A stretch of 29,632 nt of DNA from JBBPZA01 sp963728925 (lineage in GTDB: Bacteria; Actinomycetota; Thermoleophilia; Solirubrobacterales; Solirubrobacteraceae): positions 1 to 29,632 of the forward strand of contig CAVSMB010000011.1 of NCBI GenBank assembly GCA_963728925.1. Reading direction: 5' to 3'. Position numbers and translations under genes: made by a program. The notes under the pieces were generated by a model, which was given only the letters and a program-made list of their open reading frames with translations, was not told the DNA's origin and searched no databases. The number at the start of each line of letters is the position of its first letter. Positions within the stretch are counted from its first letter, which is position 1. Of the stretch, positions 22,258 through 29,475 are shown piece after piece.

Positions 22258-22896
22258 CTAGCGAGCGCCCCGGCGGCCGAGCGCGGGGCGCACGAAGGCG
22301 ATCAGGATCCACACGTAGGGCGCGGCGCGGGGGTCGATCGCCGCGACGCCGATAGAGGCGAGGAAGATCGCCGGGACGAGCAGCACCCCGGGCATCGAGT
22401 TCTCCCTCCGCGCGAAGCGCTCACCCGTCGCGGTGAGCAGCCCGGCCCGAAGTGCGTGCAGTCGGATCAAGATCGCTAGCACGCCCATCACCGCGAGCGT
22501 CAGGGCGTAGAGCGCGACGGCGAGGAACTCGCCCCCGTAGAGGCCCAGCAGCTCGGTGGGATAGGGCACGAAGGCGATCAGGCCGAGGTAGACGAGGTTC
22601 AGCGCGGTGATGCGCCCGTCGACCTCTCGGAGCTCGCGAAAGAAGCTGTGGTGGCGCGTCCAGAAGAGCGAGATGACCGCGAAGGAGATCGCGTAGGAGC
22701 GGAACTCCGGCCAGCGCTCGCGCAACGCGGCTCCGAGCCCGTCCTGGTCGGCGCCGGTCAGCTGCGGAACCGAGATGCTCAGCACGAGCAGCGTCATCGC
22801 GATCGAGAAGACTCCGTCGCTCAGCGCGACGGTCCGGTTCAGGTCGAAGCGGCGCTCGCGCGGCGACTCGAGCGCCTCGGGCTGAGCTTGCTCCAT
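22258..22896 (-). CDS. TMEM175-like potassium channel protein (DUF1211)
   Basis: A 212-residue protein with six predicted membrane helices. The first helix contains ALSDGVFSIAMTLLVLSI, close to the family signature R-x3-FSDGVxxIxxTL but with Leu in place of Phe. FAVISLFWTRHHSFFRELREVDGRI is the typical second and third helix region. Bacterial TMEM175 proteins are tetrameric, single-repeat potassium-conducting channels, whose pore is lined by the first helix. It would act in the cytoplasmic membrane. It diverges from the PPOX gene, and the ATG is 7 nt from a GATACT box. It lies 50 bp upstream of the flippase on the same strand, which has its own -10. Confidence 0.85.
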   Translation of the reverse strand: MEQAQPEALESPRERRFDLNRTVALSDGVFSIAMTLLVLSISVPQLTGADQDGLGAALRERWPEFRSYAISFAVISLFWTRHHSFFRELREVDGRITALNLVYLGLIAFVPYPTELLGLYGGEFLAVALYALTLAVMGVLAILIRLHALRAGLLTATGERFARRENSMPGVLLVPAIFLASIGVAAIDPRAAPYVWILIAFVRPALGRRGAR

Positions 22897-22902
22897 CGTC
22901 GT

Positions 22903-22919
22903 GAGTATCGGGGATACTC
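22903..22919. promoter_or_regulatory. Palindromic bidirectional promoter core
   Basis: GAGTATC, GGG, GATACTC is a perfect 7-bp inverted repeat. Each arm supplies GATACT, and each lies exactly 7 nt from an ATG: 22896 on the minus strand and 22926 on the plus strand. Both divergent genes would be leaderless. Confidence 0.6.
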
Positions 22920-22925
22920 CGGCGC

Positions 22926-23333
22926 ATGCTCGAGCCCGCCGTCGAAGAGCTCTTCTCCGCCGCGAACTTCGCCCACCTCGCCACGGCGCTGCCCGACGGC
23001 TCGCCGCACACCGTGCCGGTGTGGACCGGCGTGCACGACGGGCGGATCGCCTTCTTCACCCAGCCCACGTCGCGCAAGGCCCGCAACCTCGCGCACGACC
23101 CGCGCGCGGCGATCTCGGTCGTCGACCGCGACAATCCCTACCGCTCGGCGTGGGTGCGCGGGCGGGTTGACCGGACGCTCGAGGGCGACGCCGCGCTCGA
23201 GGTCATCGACGCGATCTCCCACCGCTACACGAGCGCGCCCTTCCCGATGCGCTCGGGCGTCGTCTTCCTCATCGCGCCCGAACGCCAGCGGGTCCTCGAG
23301 CTGCCCTACGAGGACACTCCAGCCGCCGGCTGA
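22926..23333 (+). CDS. PPOX-class F420-dependent oxidoreductase
   Basis: A split-barrel flavin/F420-binding protein of 135 residues. NFAHLATALPDGSPHTVPVW and IAFFTQPTSRKARNLAHDPRAAI are typical of the actinobacterial F420-dependent PPOX group (Rv1155/Rv2991-like). VRGRVDRTLEGDAALEVIDAI and the RYTSAPFP tail close the barrel. It probably is a cytoplasmic homodimer reducing an unknown substrate with F420H2. The kinase gene begins 13 bp after its stop, so the two are probably one transcript. The leaderless-type start is set by the symmetric promoter shared with the TMEM175 gene. Confidence 0.85.
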   Translation: MLEPAVEELFSAANFAHLATALPDGSPHTVPVWTGVHDGRIAFFTQPTSRKARNLAHDPRAAISVVDRDNPYRSAWVRGRVDRTLEGDAALEVIDAISHRYTSAPFPMRSGVVFLIAPERQRVLELPYEDTPAAG

Positions 23334-23346
23334 ACGGGTCTGAGCG

Positions 23347-24840
23347 ATGGACGTCGTCATCGGCGTCGACATCGGGACGACGGCGGCCAAGGCGGTCGCC
23401 TTCGATGTCGAGGGTGGCGCCCAGGGCGACGCCGAGCACGCCTACCCGCTGCTCGAACCCGAGCCGGGCGCCGCGGTGCAGGACGCGGCGGAGGTCGTCG
23501 AGGGGACGCTCGCCGCGATCCGCGACGCGGCGTCGGCGGCGGCCGAGGCGGGCGCGCACGTCGCGGGCCTCTCCTTCAGCTCGGCGATGCACTCGCTGGT
23601 CGGCCTCGGCGACGACGGGCGCGCGATGACCCCGCTCATCACGTGGGCCGACACGCGGGCGGCGCTCCAGGCCGAGCGCCTGCGCCGCGAGCACCCGGAG
23701 CTGCACGCCCGCACGGGGACGCCGCTGCACCCCATGGCGCCGCTTCCCAAGCTCGTATGGCTGCGTGAGCGCCACCCCGAGACCTTCGCCGGCGTCACGC
23801 GCTGGGGTGAGGTCAAGGACCTCGTGCTCGAGCGCCTGACCGGCTCATGGGCCATCGACCGCTCGTGCGCCTCCGGGACCGGATTGCTGTCGCAGCAGAC
23901 GCTCGAGTGGGACGCCGGGGCGCTCGAGCTCGCCGGCGTCGGCCCGGGCTCGCTGCCGGAGCTCGTGGACTCCAAGGCACGCCTGGAGCTGCGTCCTGAG
24001 GCCGCCCGCGAGCTCGGGCTCGCCGCTGCGACACCAGTCGTCGCGGGGGCGGGCGACGGGCCGCTGGCGAACCTCGGCGTCGGGGCCGTGCGGCCGGGCG
24101 TCGCCGCGTGCTCGATCGGCACGAGCGGCGCGCTGCGCATGGTCGTGGAGCGACCCGTGGTCGATCCTGCGGGCCGGCTCTTCTGCTACCTGCTCACCCC
24201 GGGGCGCTGGGTCGTCGGGGGAGCGATCAATAACGGCGGGGTGGTGCTCCAGTGGCTCGGCGAGGCGCTCGCCCCGGACCTCGGCGACCACGCCGAGGCC
24301 GAGCTGCTCGCGCTCGCCGAGCGCGCGCCGGCGGGTAGCGAGGGGCTCGTCATGCTCCCGTACATTCTCAGTGAACGCGCGCCGCACTGGAGCGCGCTGC
24401 CGCAAGGCGCCTACGTCGGGCTGACGCGCGCGCACGGCCGCGAGCATCTCGTCCGCGCGGCGATCGAGGGCGTGTGCCAGCAGCTCGCGCTCGTGCTCGC
24501 CTCGATGCGCGAGGCGGGGAACGACGTCCGCGAGATCCGCGCCACGGGCGGCTTCGCGCGCAGCGTGCTGTGGCGCCAGATGCTCACCGACGCGCTCGGG
24601 ATGCCGGTCGGCTTCGCCGCCGGGCACGAGGGCTCGGCCTTCGGCGCCGCGCTGCTCGGCATGGAGGCGCTGGGAATGGTCGAGAGCATCGACCGGGCAG
24701 CCGAGCTCGTGAAGGTCGACGAGCTGCGCAATCCCGACGAGCGCGACGCCGCCGTCTACGCGGAGCTGCTGCCGGTCTTCGACTCGCTCTACGAGGCGCT
24801 CGGCCCAGCCTTCCTCGCGCTGCGCGGACTGCGGCGCTAA
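23347..24840 (+). CDS. gntK: FGGY-family carbohydrate kinase, gluconokinase type
   Basis: A 497-residue sugar kinase with two actin-like ATPase domains. VVIGVDIGTTAAKAVAFD is the N-terminal phosphate loop, and FSSAMHSLVGLGDDG with ITWADTRA is the substrate region. GTPLHPMAPLPKLVWLRE and the INNGGVVLQWLG segment are hallmarks of Bacillus-type gluconate kinases. CSIGTSGALR is the second phosphate motif and ATGGFARSVLWRQMLTDALG the adenosine motif. It should phosphorylate gluconate, giving 6-phosphogluconate for the pentose phosphate pathway. Related pentulose substrates cannot be excluded. No transporter is adjacent. It follows the PPOX gene closely and ends at two strong hairpins. Confidence 0.87.
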   Translation: MDVVIGVDIGTTAAKAVAFDVEGGAQGDAEHAYPLLEPEPGAAVQDAAEVVEGTLAAIRDAASAAAEAGAHVAGLSFSSAMHSLVGLGDDGRAMTPLITWADTRAALQAERLRREHPELHARTGTPLHPMAPLPKLVWLRERHPETFAGVTRWGEVKDLVLERLTGSWAIDRSCASGTGLLSQQTLEWDAGALELAGVGPGSLPELVDSKARLELRPEAARELGLAAATPVVAGAGDGPLANLGVGAVRPGVAACSIGTSGALRMVVERPVVDPAGRLFCYLLTPGRWVVGGAINNGGVVLQWLGEALAPDLGDHAEAELLALAERAPAGSEGLVMLPYILSERAPHWSALPQGAYVGLTRAHGREHLVRAAIEGVCQQLALVLASMREAGNDVREIRATGGFARSVLWRQMLTDALGMPVGFAAGHEGSAFGAALLGMEALGMVESIDRAAELVKVDELRNPDERDAAVYAELLPVFDSLYEALGPAFLALRGLRR

Positions 24841-24863
24841 GGCATTTCGACCACGCGAGCGAG

Positions 24864-24892
24864 CGAGGGCCGCCCCCGAAGTGCGGCCCTCG
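24864..24892. terminator. First hairpin after gntK
   Basis: CGAGGGCCGC pairs perfectly with GCGGCCCTCG across a 9-nt loop, giving a 10-bp stem between the convergent kinase and PadR genes. Confidence 0.6.
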
Positions 24893-24912
24893 GCGTTCAA
24901 TGCGCGCGGGCG

Positions 24913-24945
24913 GACAGCCGGGGCGCGCCCGGCGCCCCGGCTGTC
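24913..24945. terminator. Second, stronger hairpin between gntK and padR
   Basis: GACAGCCGGGGCGC pairs perfectly with GCGCCCCGGCTGTC across a 5-nt loop, a 14-bp GC-rich stem. There is no U-tract. It is symmetric and could stop transcription from both sides. Confidence 0.65.
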
Positions 24946-24970
24946 CTCGCGCGATCGCGCCCGCGGGTCC

Positions 24971-25711
24971 TCAGACCTCGCGGGGCGCGTCGGCGTCGGC
25001 GTCGGCCGCGTCGTCCTCCGCGAGCAGGCGGTAGATCGCCTTGCGCGCGTCGTCGAGGACCTTGCGGGCCTGCTCGACCTGGGCGTCGTCGCCCGTGCCG
25101 CCGACCTGCCAGGCGGCCGCGGCGAGCTGGCCGAGTGCGTGGCGCAGGGCATGGCGACCCGTGTTCTCGCCACCGAGGTCCGCCCACGGCTCGCCGAGCC
25201 GCTCGCGGTGCTCGTCGACGTAGGCGCGGCCGTCGTCGGTGAGGACGAAGCGCTTCGCCCCGTCCACCTCCTCCGCGCGGACGAGCCCCTCGTCCTCGAG
25301 CTGGGCGAGCGCCGGGTAGACCGAGCCGGGGCTCGGCCGCCACGCGCCCTCGCTGCGGTGCTCGACCTCCTGCATGAGGCCGTAGCCGTTGCGCGGCTCC
25401 TCGGCGAGGAGCACGAGCAGCGCCGCGCGGACGTCGCCGCGGCGTCGCCGCCGGCGCCGGCCGAAGCCGGGCCCGCCGAACGGCGGCCCGCCCCACGGGC
25501 CGAAGCCTGGGCCGGAACCGTGGCCACGCCCCTGGCCGGGGCCCCACGGGCCACGGCCACGCGCCGTCATGGCGCGCAGGGCGGCGGCACGGCGACCGCC
25601 CTCCTTGCGGCGACCGAAGCCTCGGCCGCCTTCCTGCCAGCGACCGGGACCCCGGCCGCCCGTGATGCGGCGACCCTGCGGGCCGCCGATCTCGAGTGCA
25701 TGGGTATACAT
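24971..25711 (-). CDS. PadR-family transcriptional regulator with Gly/Arg-rich N-terminal extension
   Basis: A winged-helix repressor. The PadR domain spans about residues 85-170: RAALLVLLAEEPRNGYGLMQEV is helices 1-2, SPGSVYPALAQLEDEGLV the recognition helix, and GAKRFVLTDDGRAYV the wing. A C-terminal helical region of about 70 residues (QVEQARKVLDDARKAIYRLL) is for dimerisation and ends in an acidic tail. The first 85 residues are low-complexity Gly/Arg/Pro, seen in some actinobacterial PadR proteins next to membrane-stress genes. The ATG at 25711 has AGAGGAG 7 nt upstream and its own promoter. It probably represses itself. No obvious transporter target lies beside it; the divergent aldo/keto reductase is a candidate target. 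Confidence 0.88.
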   Translation of the reverse strand: MYTHALEIGGPQGRRITGGRGPGRWQEGGRGFGRRKEGGRRAAALRAMTARGRGPWGPGQGRGHGSGPGFGPWGGPPFGGPGFGRRRRRRRGDVRAALLVLLAEEPRNGYGLMQEVEHRSEGAWRPSPGSVYPALAQLEDEGLVRAEEVDGAKRFVLTDDGRAYVDEHRERLGEPWADLGGENTGRHALRHALGQLAAAAWQVGGTGDDAQVEQARKVLDDARKAIYRLLAEDDAADADADAPREV

Positions 25712-25718
25712 ATCGTGT

Positions 25719-25727
25719 CTCCTCTCT
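25719..25727 (-). promoter_or_regulatory. Ribosome-binding site for padR
   Basis: AGAGAGGAG lies 7 nt before the ATG at 25711 and fixes that start, including the Gly/Arg-rich extension in the product. Confidence 0.65.
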
Positions 25728-25747
25728 AGTTGCAGCTCGATGTGTCA

Positions 25748-25776
25748 AAGATATATCGTTACGCATCGATTGTCAA
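25748..25776 (-). promoter_or_regulatory. Consensus -35/-10 promoter of padR with AT-rich operator-like core
   Basis: On the minus strand TTGACA (25776-25771) is followed by a 17-nt spacer and TATCTT (25753-25748). The spacer holds ATCGATGCGTAACGAT, which is AT-rich in an otherwise GC-rich region, and ATATCG recurs near the start codon. PadR proteins usually bind AT-rich inverted repeats at their own promoter, so autoregulation is likely. Confidence 0.65.
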
Positions 25777-25858
25777 GAGATCCGCGAACGGGGAGCCGGC
25801 TCCGCCGTCGCGGCTCAGGTCGGCGGAACCCGCCCTGGCTGAGGCCGGCCAAGCGGGG

Positions 25859-25864
25859 TACGGT
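25859..25864 (+). promoter_or_regulatory. -10 box for leaderless aldo/keto reductase gene
   Basis: TACGGT lies exactly 7 nt before the GTG at 25872. No ribosome-binding site is needed or seen. Confidence 0.5.
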
Positions 25865-25871
25865 CGGGGGT

Positions 25872-26897
25872 GTGACCTACGCACCTGCCGCCGACCGTTA
25901 CGAGGCACTGCCCTATCGCCGCTGCGGCCGCAGCGGCCTGCGCCTACCGGCCATCTCGCTGGGCCTGTGGAACAACTTCGGCGACGACCGCCCGGTCGAG
26001 ACGCAGCGGGCGATCCTGCGCCGGGCGTTCGACCGCGGCATCACCCACTTCGACCTGGCCAACAACTACGGGCCGCCGAACGGGGCCGCGGAGCGCAACT
26101 TCGGCCGCGTGCTGCGCGAGGACCTGCGCCCGTGGCGCGACGAGCTCGTCATCTCCACGAAGGCCGGCTATGACATGTGGGAGGGCCCCTACGGCGAATG
26201 GGGCTCGCGCAAGTACCTGCTCTCGAGCCTCGACCAGAGCCTGGCGCGCATGGGCCTGGACTACGTCGACATCTTCTACTCGCACCGCTTCGATCCCGAC
26301 ACGCCGCTCGAGGAGACCCTCGGCGCGCTGGACACCGCGGTGCGGTCGGGCAAGGCGCTCTACGCCGGCGTCTCCTCCTACTCGCCGCGCCGCACCGAAG
26401 AGTCCGTGCGGATCCTGCGAGAGCTCGGCATCCCGCTGCTCATCCACCAGCCCTCCTACTCGCTGCTCAACCGCTGGATCGAGGAGGAGTTGCTCGAGGT
26501 GCTCGACCGCGAGAACCTCGGGTCGATCGTCTTCTCGCCGCTCGGCCAGGGCCTGCTCACCGATCGCTACCTCGACGGCGTGCCCGAGGGCTCGCGCGCC
26601 GACCAGGGGCGCTTCATGGACCGCTCGTTCCTCACCGAGGAGACGCTCGGGCGCGTGCGCGCGCTCAACGAGATCGCCGCGGGCCGCGGTCAGACCCTCG
26701 CGCAGATGGCGATCGCCTGGACGCTGCGCGACCCGCGCGTGACCTCCGCCCTGGTGGGGGCGAGCAGCGTCGAGCAGCTCGACGACACGCTCGGAGCGCT
26801 CGCGCGACTGGACTTCTCCGACAAGGAGCTCGCCGAGATCGACCGCCACGCGGTCGACTCCGACATCAACATCTGGGCGGCATCGAGCGGCGCCTGA
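25872..26897 (+). CDS. Aldo/keto reductase (YghZ/Gpr-like)
   Basis: A NADPH-dependent TIM-barrel oxidoreductase of 341 residues. YRRCGRSGLRLPAISLGLWNNFG starts the barrel. The catalytic tetrad is visible as Asp and Tyr in FDLANNYGPPNGAAE, Lys in VISTKAGYDMW and His in IFYSHRFDPDTP. The YGPPNGAAERNFGRVL and GLDYVDIFYSHR blocks match the E. coli YghZ (Gpr) group, which reduces methylglyoxal and other aldehydes. SALVGASSVEQLDDTLGAL is the NADPH-binding end. Likely role: cytoplasmic aldehyde detoxification. The GTG start is set by a -10 box 7 nt upstream. It is divergent from padR, which may regulate it. Confidence 0.92.
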   Translation: MTYAPAADRYEALPYRRCGRSGLRLPAISLGLWNNFGDDRPVETQRAILRRAFDRGITHFDLANNYGPPNGAAERNFGRVLREDLRPWRDELVISTKAGYDMWEGPYGEWGSRKYLLSSLDQSLARMGLDYVDIFYSHRFDPDTPLEETLGALDTAVRSGKALYAGVSSYSPRRTEESVRILRELGIPLLIHQPSYSLLNRWIEEELLEVLDRENLGSIVFSPLGQGLLTDRYLDGVPEGSRADQGRFMDRSFLTEETLGRVRALNEIAAGRGQTLAQMAIAWTLRDPRVTSALVGASSVEQLDDTLGALARLDFSDKELAEIDRHAVDSDINIWAASSGA

Positions 26898-27106
26898 GCC
26901 TGGAGTTCCTGCCGGGCACTGACGCGCGCCGACGGCCCGGCCCCAGCCTTCGGGTGTGCGCGCAGGTGTTGGTGAAGTTGGGTGAAGGGCCAGCTCGTCA
27001 CCGCGGGGCGAAGCCGCAGCGGCCGAGGGAGGCTGCGGATGACCGCGGTCTGCCGCAGACGGGACTCAGTCGTGCGCCCGCCGACACGCCGCTTCGTATC
27101 CATTCA

Positions 27107-28512
27107 GTGGCCGACGTCGCCCTGATGTGGTTTCGCCGCGATCTGCGCGTCCGCGACCTGCCCGCGCTCGCGGCGGCGGCTCGCGCCGAGCGCACGGTGC
27201 CGGTCTTCGTGCTCGATCCGCGGCTGCTCGGCAACGGGCGCTGGACGTGCGACGCCCGCACGGCCTTCATGGCCGCCTGCCTGCGCGAGCTCGACGGCGC
27301 GCTGCGCGAGCGCGGCGGGCGCCTGGTGATCCGCGAGGGCCGCCCCGAGCGCGAGATCCGCGGCTCGCCGCCGAGACGGGCGCGCGCGCCGTCCACTGGA
27401 CCGCCGACGTCTCGCCGTGGGCGCGCCGGCGCGACCAGCGCGTGATCGACTCGCTGGCCGCCGACGGCGTGCGCGCGCATCCCGGCCCCGGCGGATGCGT
27501 CGTCGACGACCCGTCCAAGGTCCTCACCGGCCAGGGCAAGCCCTACACGGTGTTCTCGCCCTTCGCGCGGCGCTGGCTGGCCACCGAGCGCCGCTCGCCG
27601 GTCCGCGCGCCGCGTGAGCTGCGACTTCCAGCGCGGCTGCGCACGGGGCGCCTGCCCTCGCTGCGCGACCTCGGCGTCCGGGACGAGCCCGAGCTCGCCT
27701 TCGAGCCGGGCGAGGCCGCCGCGCACCGGGCGCTCGAGCGCTTCCTGAGCTCGGGCCTGAGCTCCTACGACGACCGTCGCGACGCCCCGGCAGGCGGTTC
27801 CTCGCGCCTCTCCCCCTACCTGCGCTGGGGCTGCCTCTCAGCGCTCGAGCTCGACGGCCGCGTCGCCGGCCGCGGCGGCGCGGGCGCGAAGGCCTACCGC
27901 AACGAGCTCGCGTGGCGCGACTTCTACGCCGCGGTGCTCATGCACTTCCCCCACGTCGTGGACGAGGAGTTCGTCGAGCGCTACCGCTCGCTGGAATGGG
28001 CGCGCAGCGGCAAGGACTTCGACGCGTGGCGCGAGGGACGCACGGGCTTCCCGCTCGTCGACGCCGGGATGCGACAGCTGCGGGCCGAGGGATGGATGCA
28101 CAACCGCGTTCGCATGGTCGTCGGCTCGTTCCTGACCAAGGACCTGCACCTGGACTGGCGTCTGGGCGAGCGGCACTTCATGGAGCAGCTCGTCGACGGC
28201 GACATGGCGGCCAACAACGGGGGCTGGCAGTGGATCGCCTCGGTGGGCACCGACCCGGCGCCCTACTTCCAACGGCTCTTCAACCCCGTCACCCAGCACA
28301 GGCGCCACGACCCCGGCGGCGAGTACGTACGGCGCTGGGTTCCCGAGCTGCGCGACGTCCCCGACGAGCGTCTCGCCGAGCCGTGGACGATGGACGAGGA
28401 GGAGCAGGAAGCCGCGGGCTGCATCATCGGCCGCAACTACCCGGAGCCGATCGTCGACCACGCCCGCGAGCGCCGCCGGGCGATCGAGCGCTACCGGGCC
28501 GTCGCTCGCTGA
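27107..28512 (+). CDS. phr: Class I DNA photolyase (one-base frameshift)
   Basis: A light-dependent repair enzyme that splits cyclobutane pyrimidine dimers using FADH-. The N-terminal antenna domain begins ADVALMWFRRDLRVRDLPAL and continues in this frame to EGRPEREI. It then resumes in the next frame at PRLAAETGARAVHW, so one base, probably a C, is missing near 27357-27361. The FAD-binding C-terminal half is complete: SRLSPYLRWGCLSA, RNELAWRDFYAAVLMHFP, WMHNRVRMVVGSFLTKDL, DMAANNGGWQWIASVGTDP and PYFQRLFNP. These are standard class I photolyase motifs. With the frame restored the protein has about 468 residues, the usual length. The GTG at 27107 is preferred over the ATG at 27125 because it restores the first beta-strand. 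Either the base is a sequence error or the gene is newly dead. The gap 26898-27106 holds no gene. Confidence 0.85.
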
Positions 28513-28520
28513 GGCGCGCT

Positions 28521-28537
28521 CGGCGAGGCGCTCGCCG
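28521..28537. terminator. Hairpin after the photolyase gene
   Basis: CGGCGAG, GCG, CTCGCCG gives a 7-bp stem with a 3-nt loop 8 nt after the photolyase stop. No U-tract is present. Confidence 0.4.
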
Positions 28538-28595
28538 GCCTCTCGCCCGCCCGGCCGGTCACCTTCGTCGCCGGCCCGGTCGGCCATCTCGGCCG

Positions 28596-28690
28596 TCAGG
28601 TCGCGAGCGCGCCGAGCTCCGCGAACACCGCGTCGAGCTCCGCTTCCAGCGTCCGGTGCGGCCCGTCCTGCGCGAGCCAGCGGGTCGCGC
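28596..28690 (-). pseudogene. Possible short C-terminal gene remnant
   Basis: About 27 minus-strand codons read WLAQDGPHRTLEAELDAVFA then ELGALAT and a stop at 28596-28598. It reads like a genuine helical C-terminus, but no start, domain or family can be assigned. It abuts the SDR remnant, so a rearrangement junction is likely near 28690. Confidence 0.25.
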
Positions 28691-29217
28691 GTCGTCCTCA
28701 CCGGATCGGGCACGCACGACCCCTCCCGGCGGACCGGCATGCCCGCCCCACTCGACGGCGACGTCGGCGCTTGGGCCCGGGCCGACGACAGCGACGCGGC
28801 GCCCGGCGTGGCCGGGCGCCGGCGCTACACCACCTCGAAGCTCCTCAACGCCGCCACCGCGGCCGCGCTCGCGCGGGAGCGCCCCGACGTCCACGTGACC
28901 TGCTTCGACCCGGGCCTCATGCTCGGCACCGGGCTGTCGCGGCAGTACCCGCCGCCGCGCACCGGTTGACGACCCTGCTCGCGCCGGCCCTGGCCATGGT
29001 GCTGCCGTTCGCCTCGACGCCGCAGTCCTCGGGCCGGGCGCTGGCCCGGCTCCTGCTCGAGGTCCCGGCCCCCGCGGCCTCGGGCGCCTACGTCGACCAC
29101 CGCCTGCACACGCTGCCCGCCTCGGCCCGGGCGCGGGACGCGGGCTTCCACACCGAGGAGCCCCGCGACAGCCGAGCCCTCCTCAGGGGCGAGCAGCCTC
29201 GCAGTCGGGACCCTTGA
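28682..29217 (+). pseudogene. Remnant of a short-chain dehydrogenase/reductase
   Basis: In frame from 28682 it reads SRVVLTGSGTHDPSRRTGMP, then RRRYTTSKLLNAATAAALAR, RPDVHVTCFDPGLMLGTGLS and stops at 28969. This covers the catalytic-Ser strand and the YxxxK motif (YTTSK) of retinol dehydrogenase or protochlorophyllide reductase-like SDRs. The expected C-terminus, TTLLAPALAMVLPFASTPQS then SGRALARLLLEVP and SGAYVDHR, continues in another frame to 29217. The N-terminal Rossmann half with its glycine motif is absent. There is therefore both a 5' deletion and a frame change near 28960-28975, and the gene is dead. Confidence 0.65.
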
Positions 29218-29475
29218 CCGCGAGGTCGCCGAGGCCGTCGCCGAGGGTCGCGAGAGCCTCCTTCCCGCGCCGTCGTACGTCACGGGCGACTGTGCGCGAG
29301 TCAACGGCGGCGAGGAGGCGCGTGCGGGCGTGGTCGATCAGCGCGCGGTGCACGCCGATCATCGCGTTGGCCGCGACCCACGCCTCGACGTCGTCGGTTC
29401 GCGCGTCCTCCTGCGCGATGAGCGCCGCGAGCGTCTCGGTGTAGCGCGCGAAGATCTCGAGCTTGCGCTGTTCGC
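29183..29475 (-). pseudogene. C-terminal fragment of a TetR-family regulator
   Basis: The minus strand reads EQRKLEIFARYTETLAALIA, then DVEAWVAANAMIGVHRALID, RDVRRRGKEALATLGDGLGD and a stop at 29183-29185. This matches the ligand-binding C-terminal domain of actinobacterial TetR repressors (AxALxGVHRALIDxxR). The DNA-binding helix-turn-helix and any start codon are missing. At its broken end it directly meets an MFS transporter fragment facing the other way. Confidence 0.6.
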
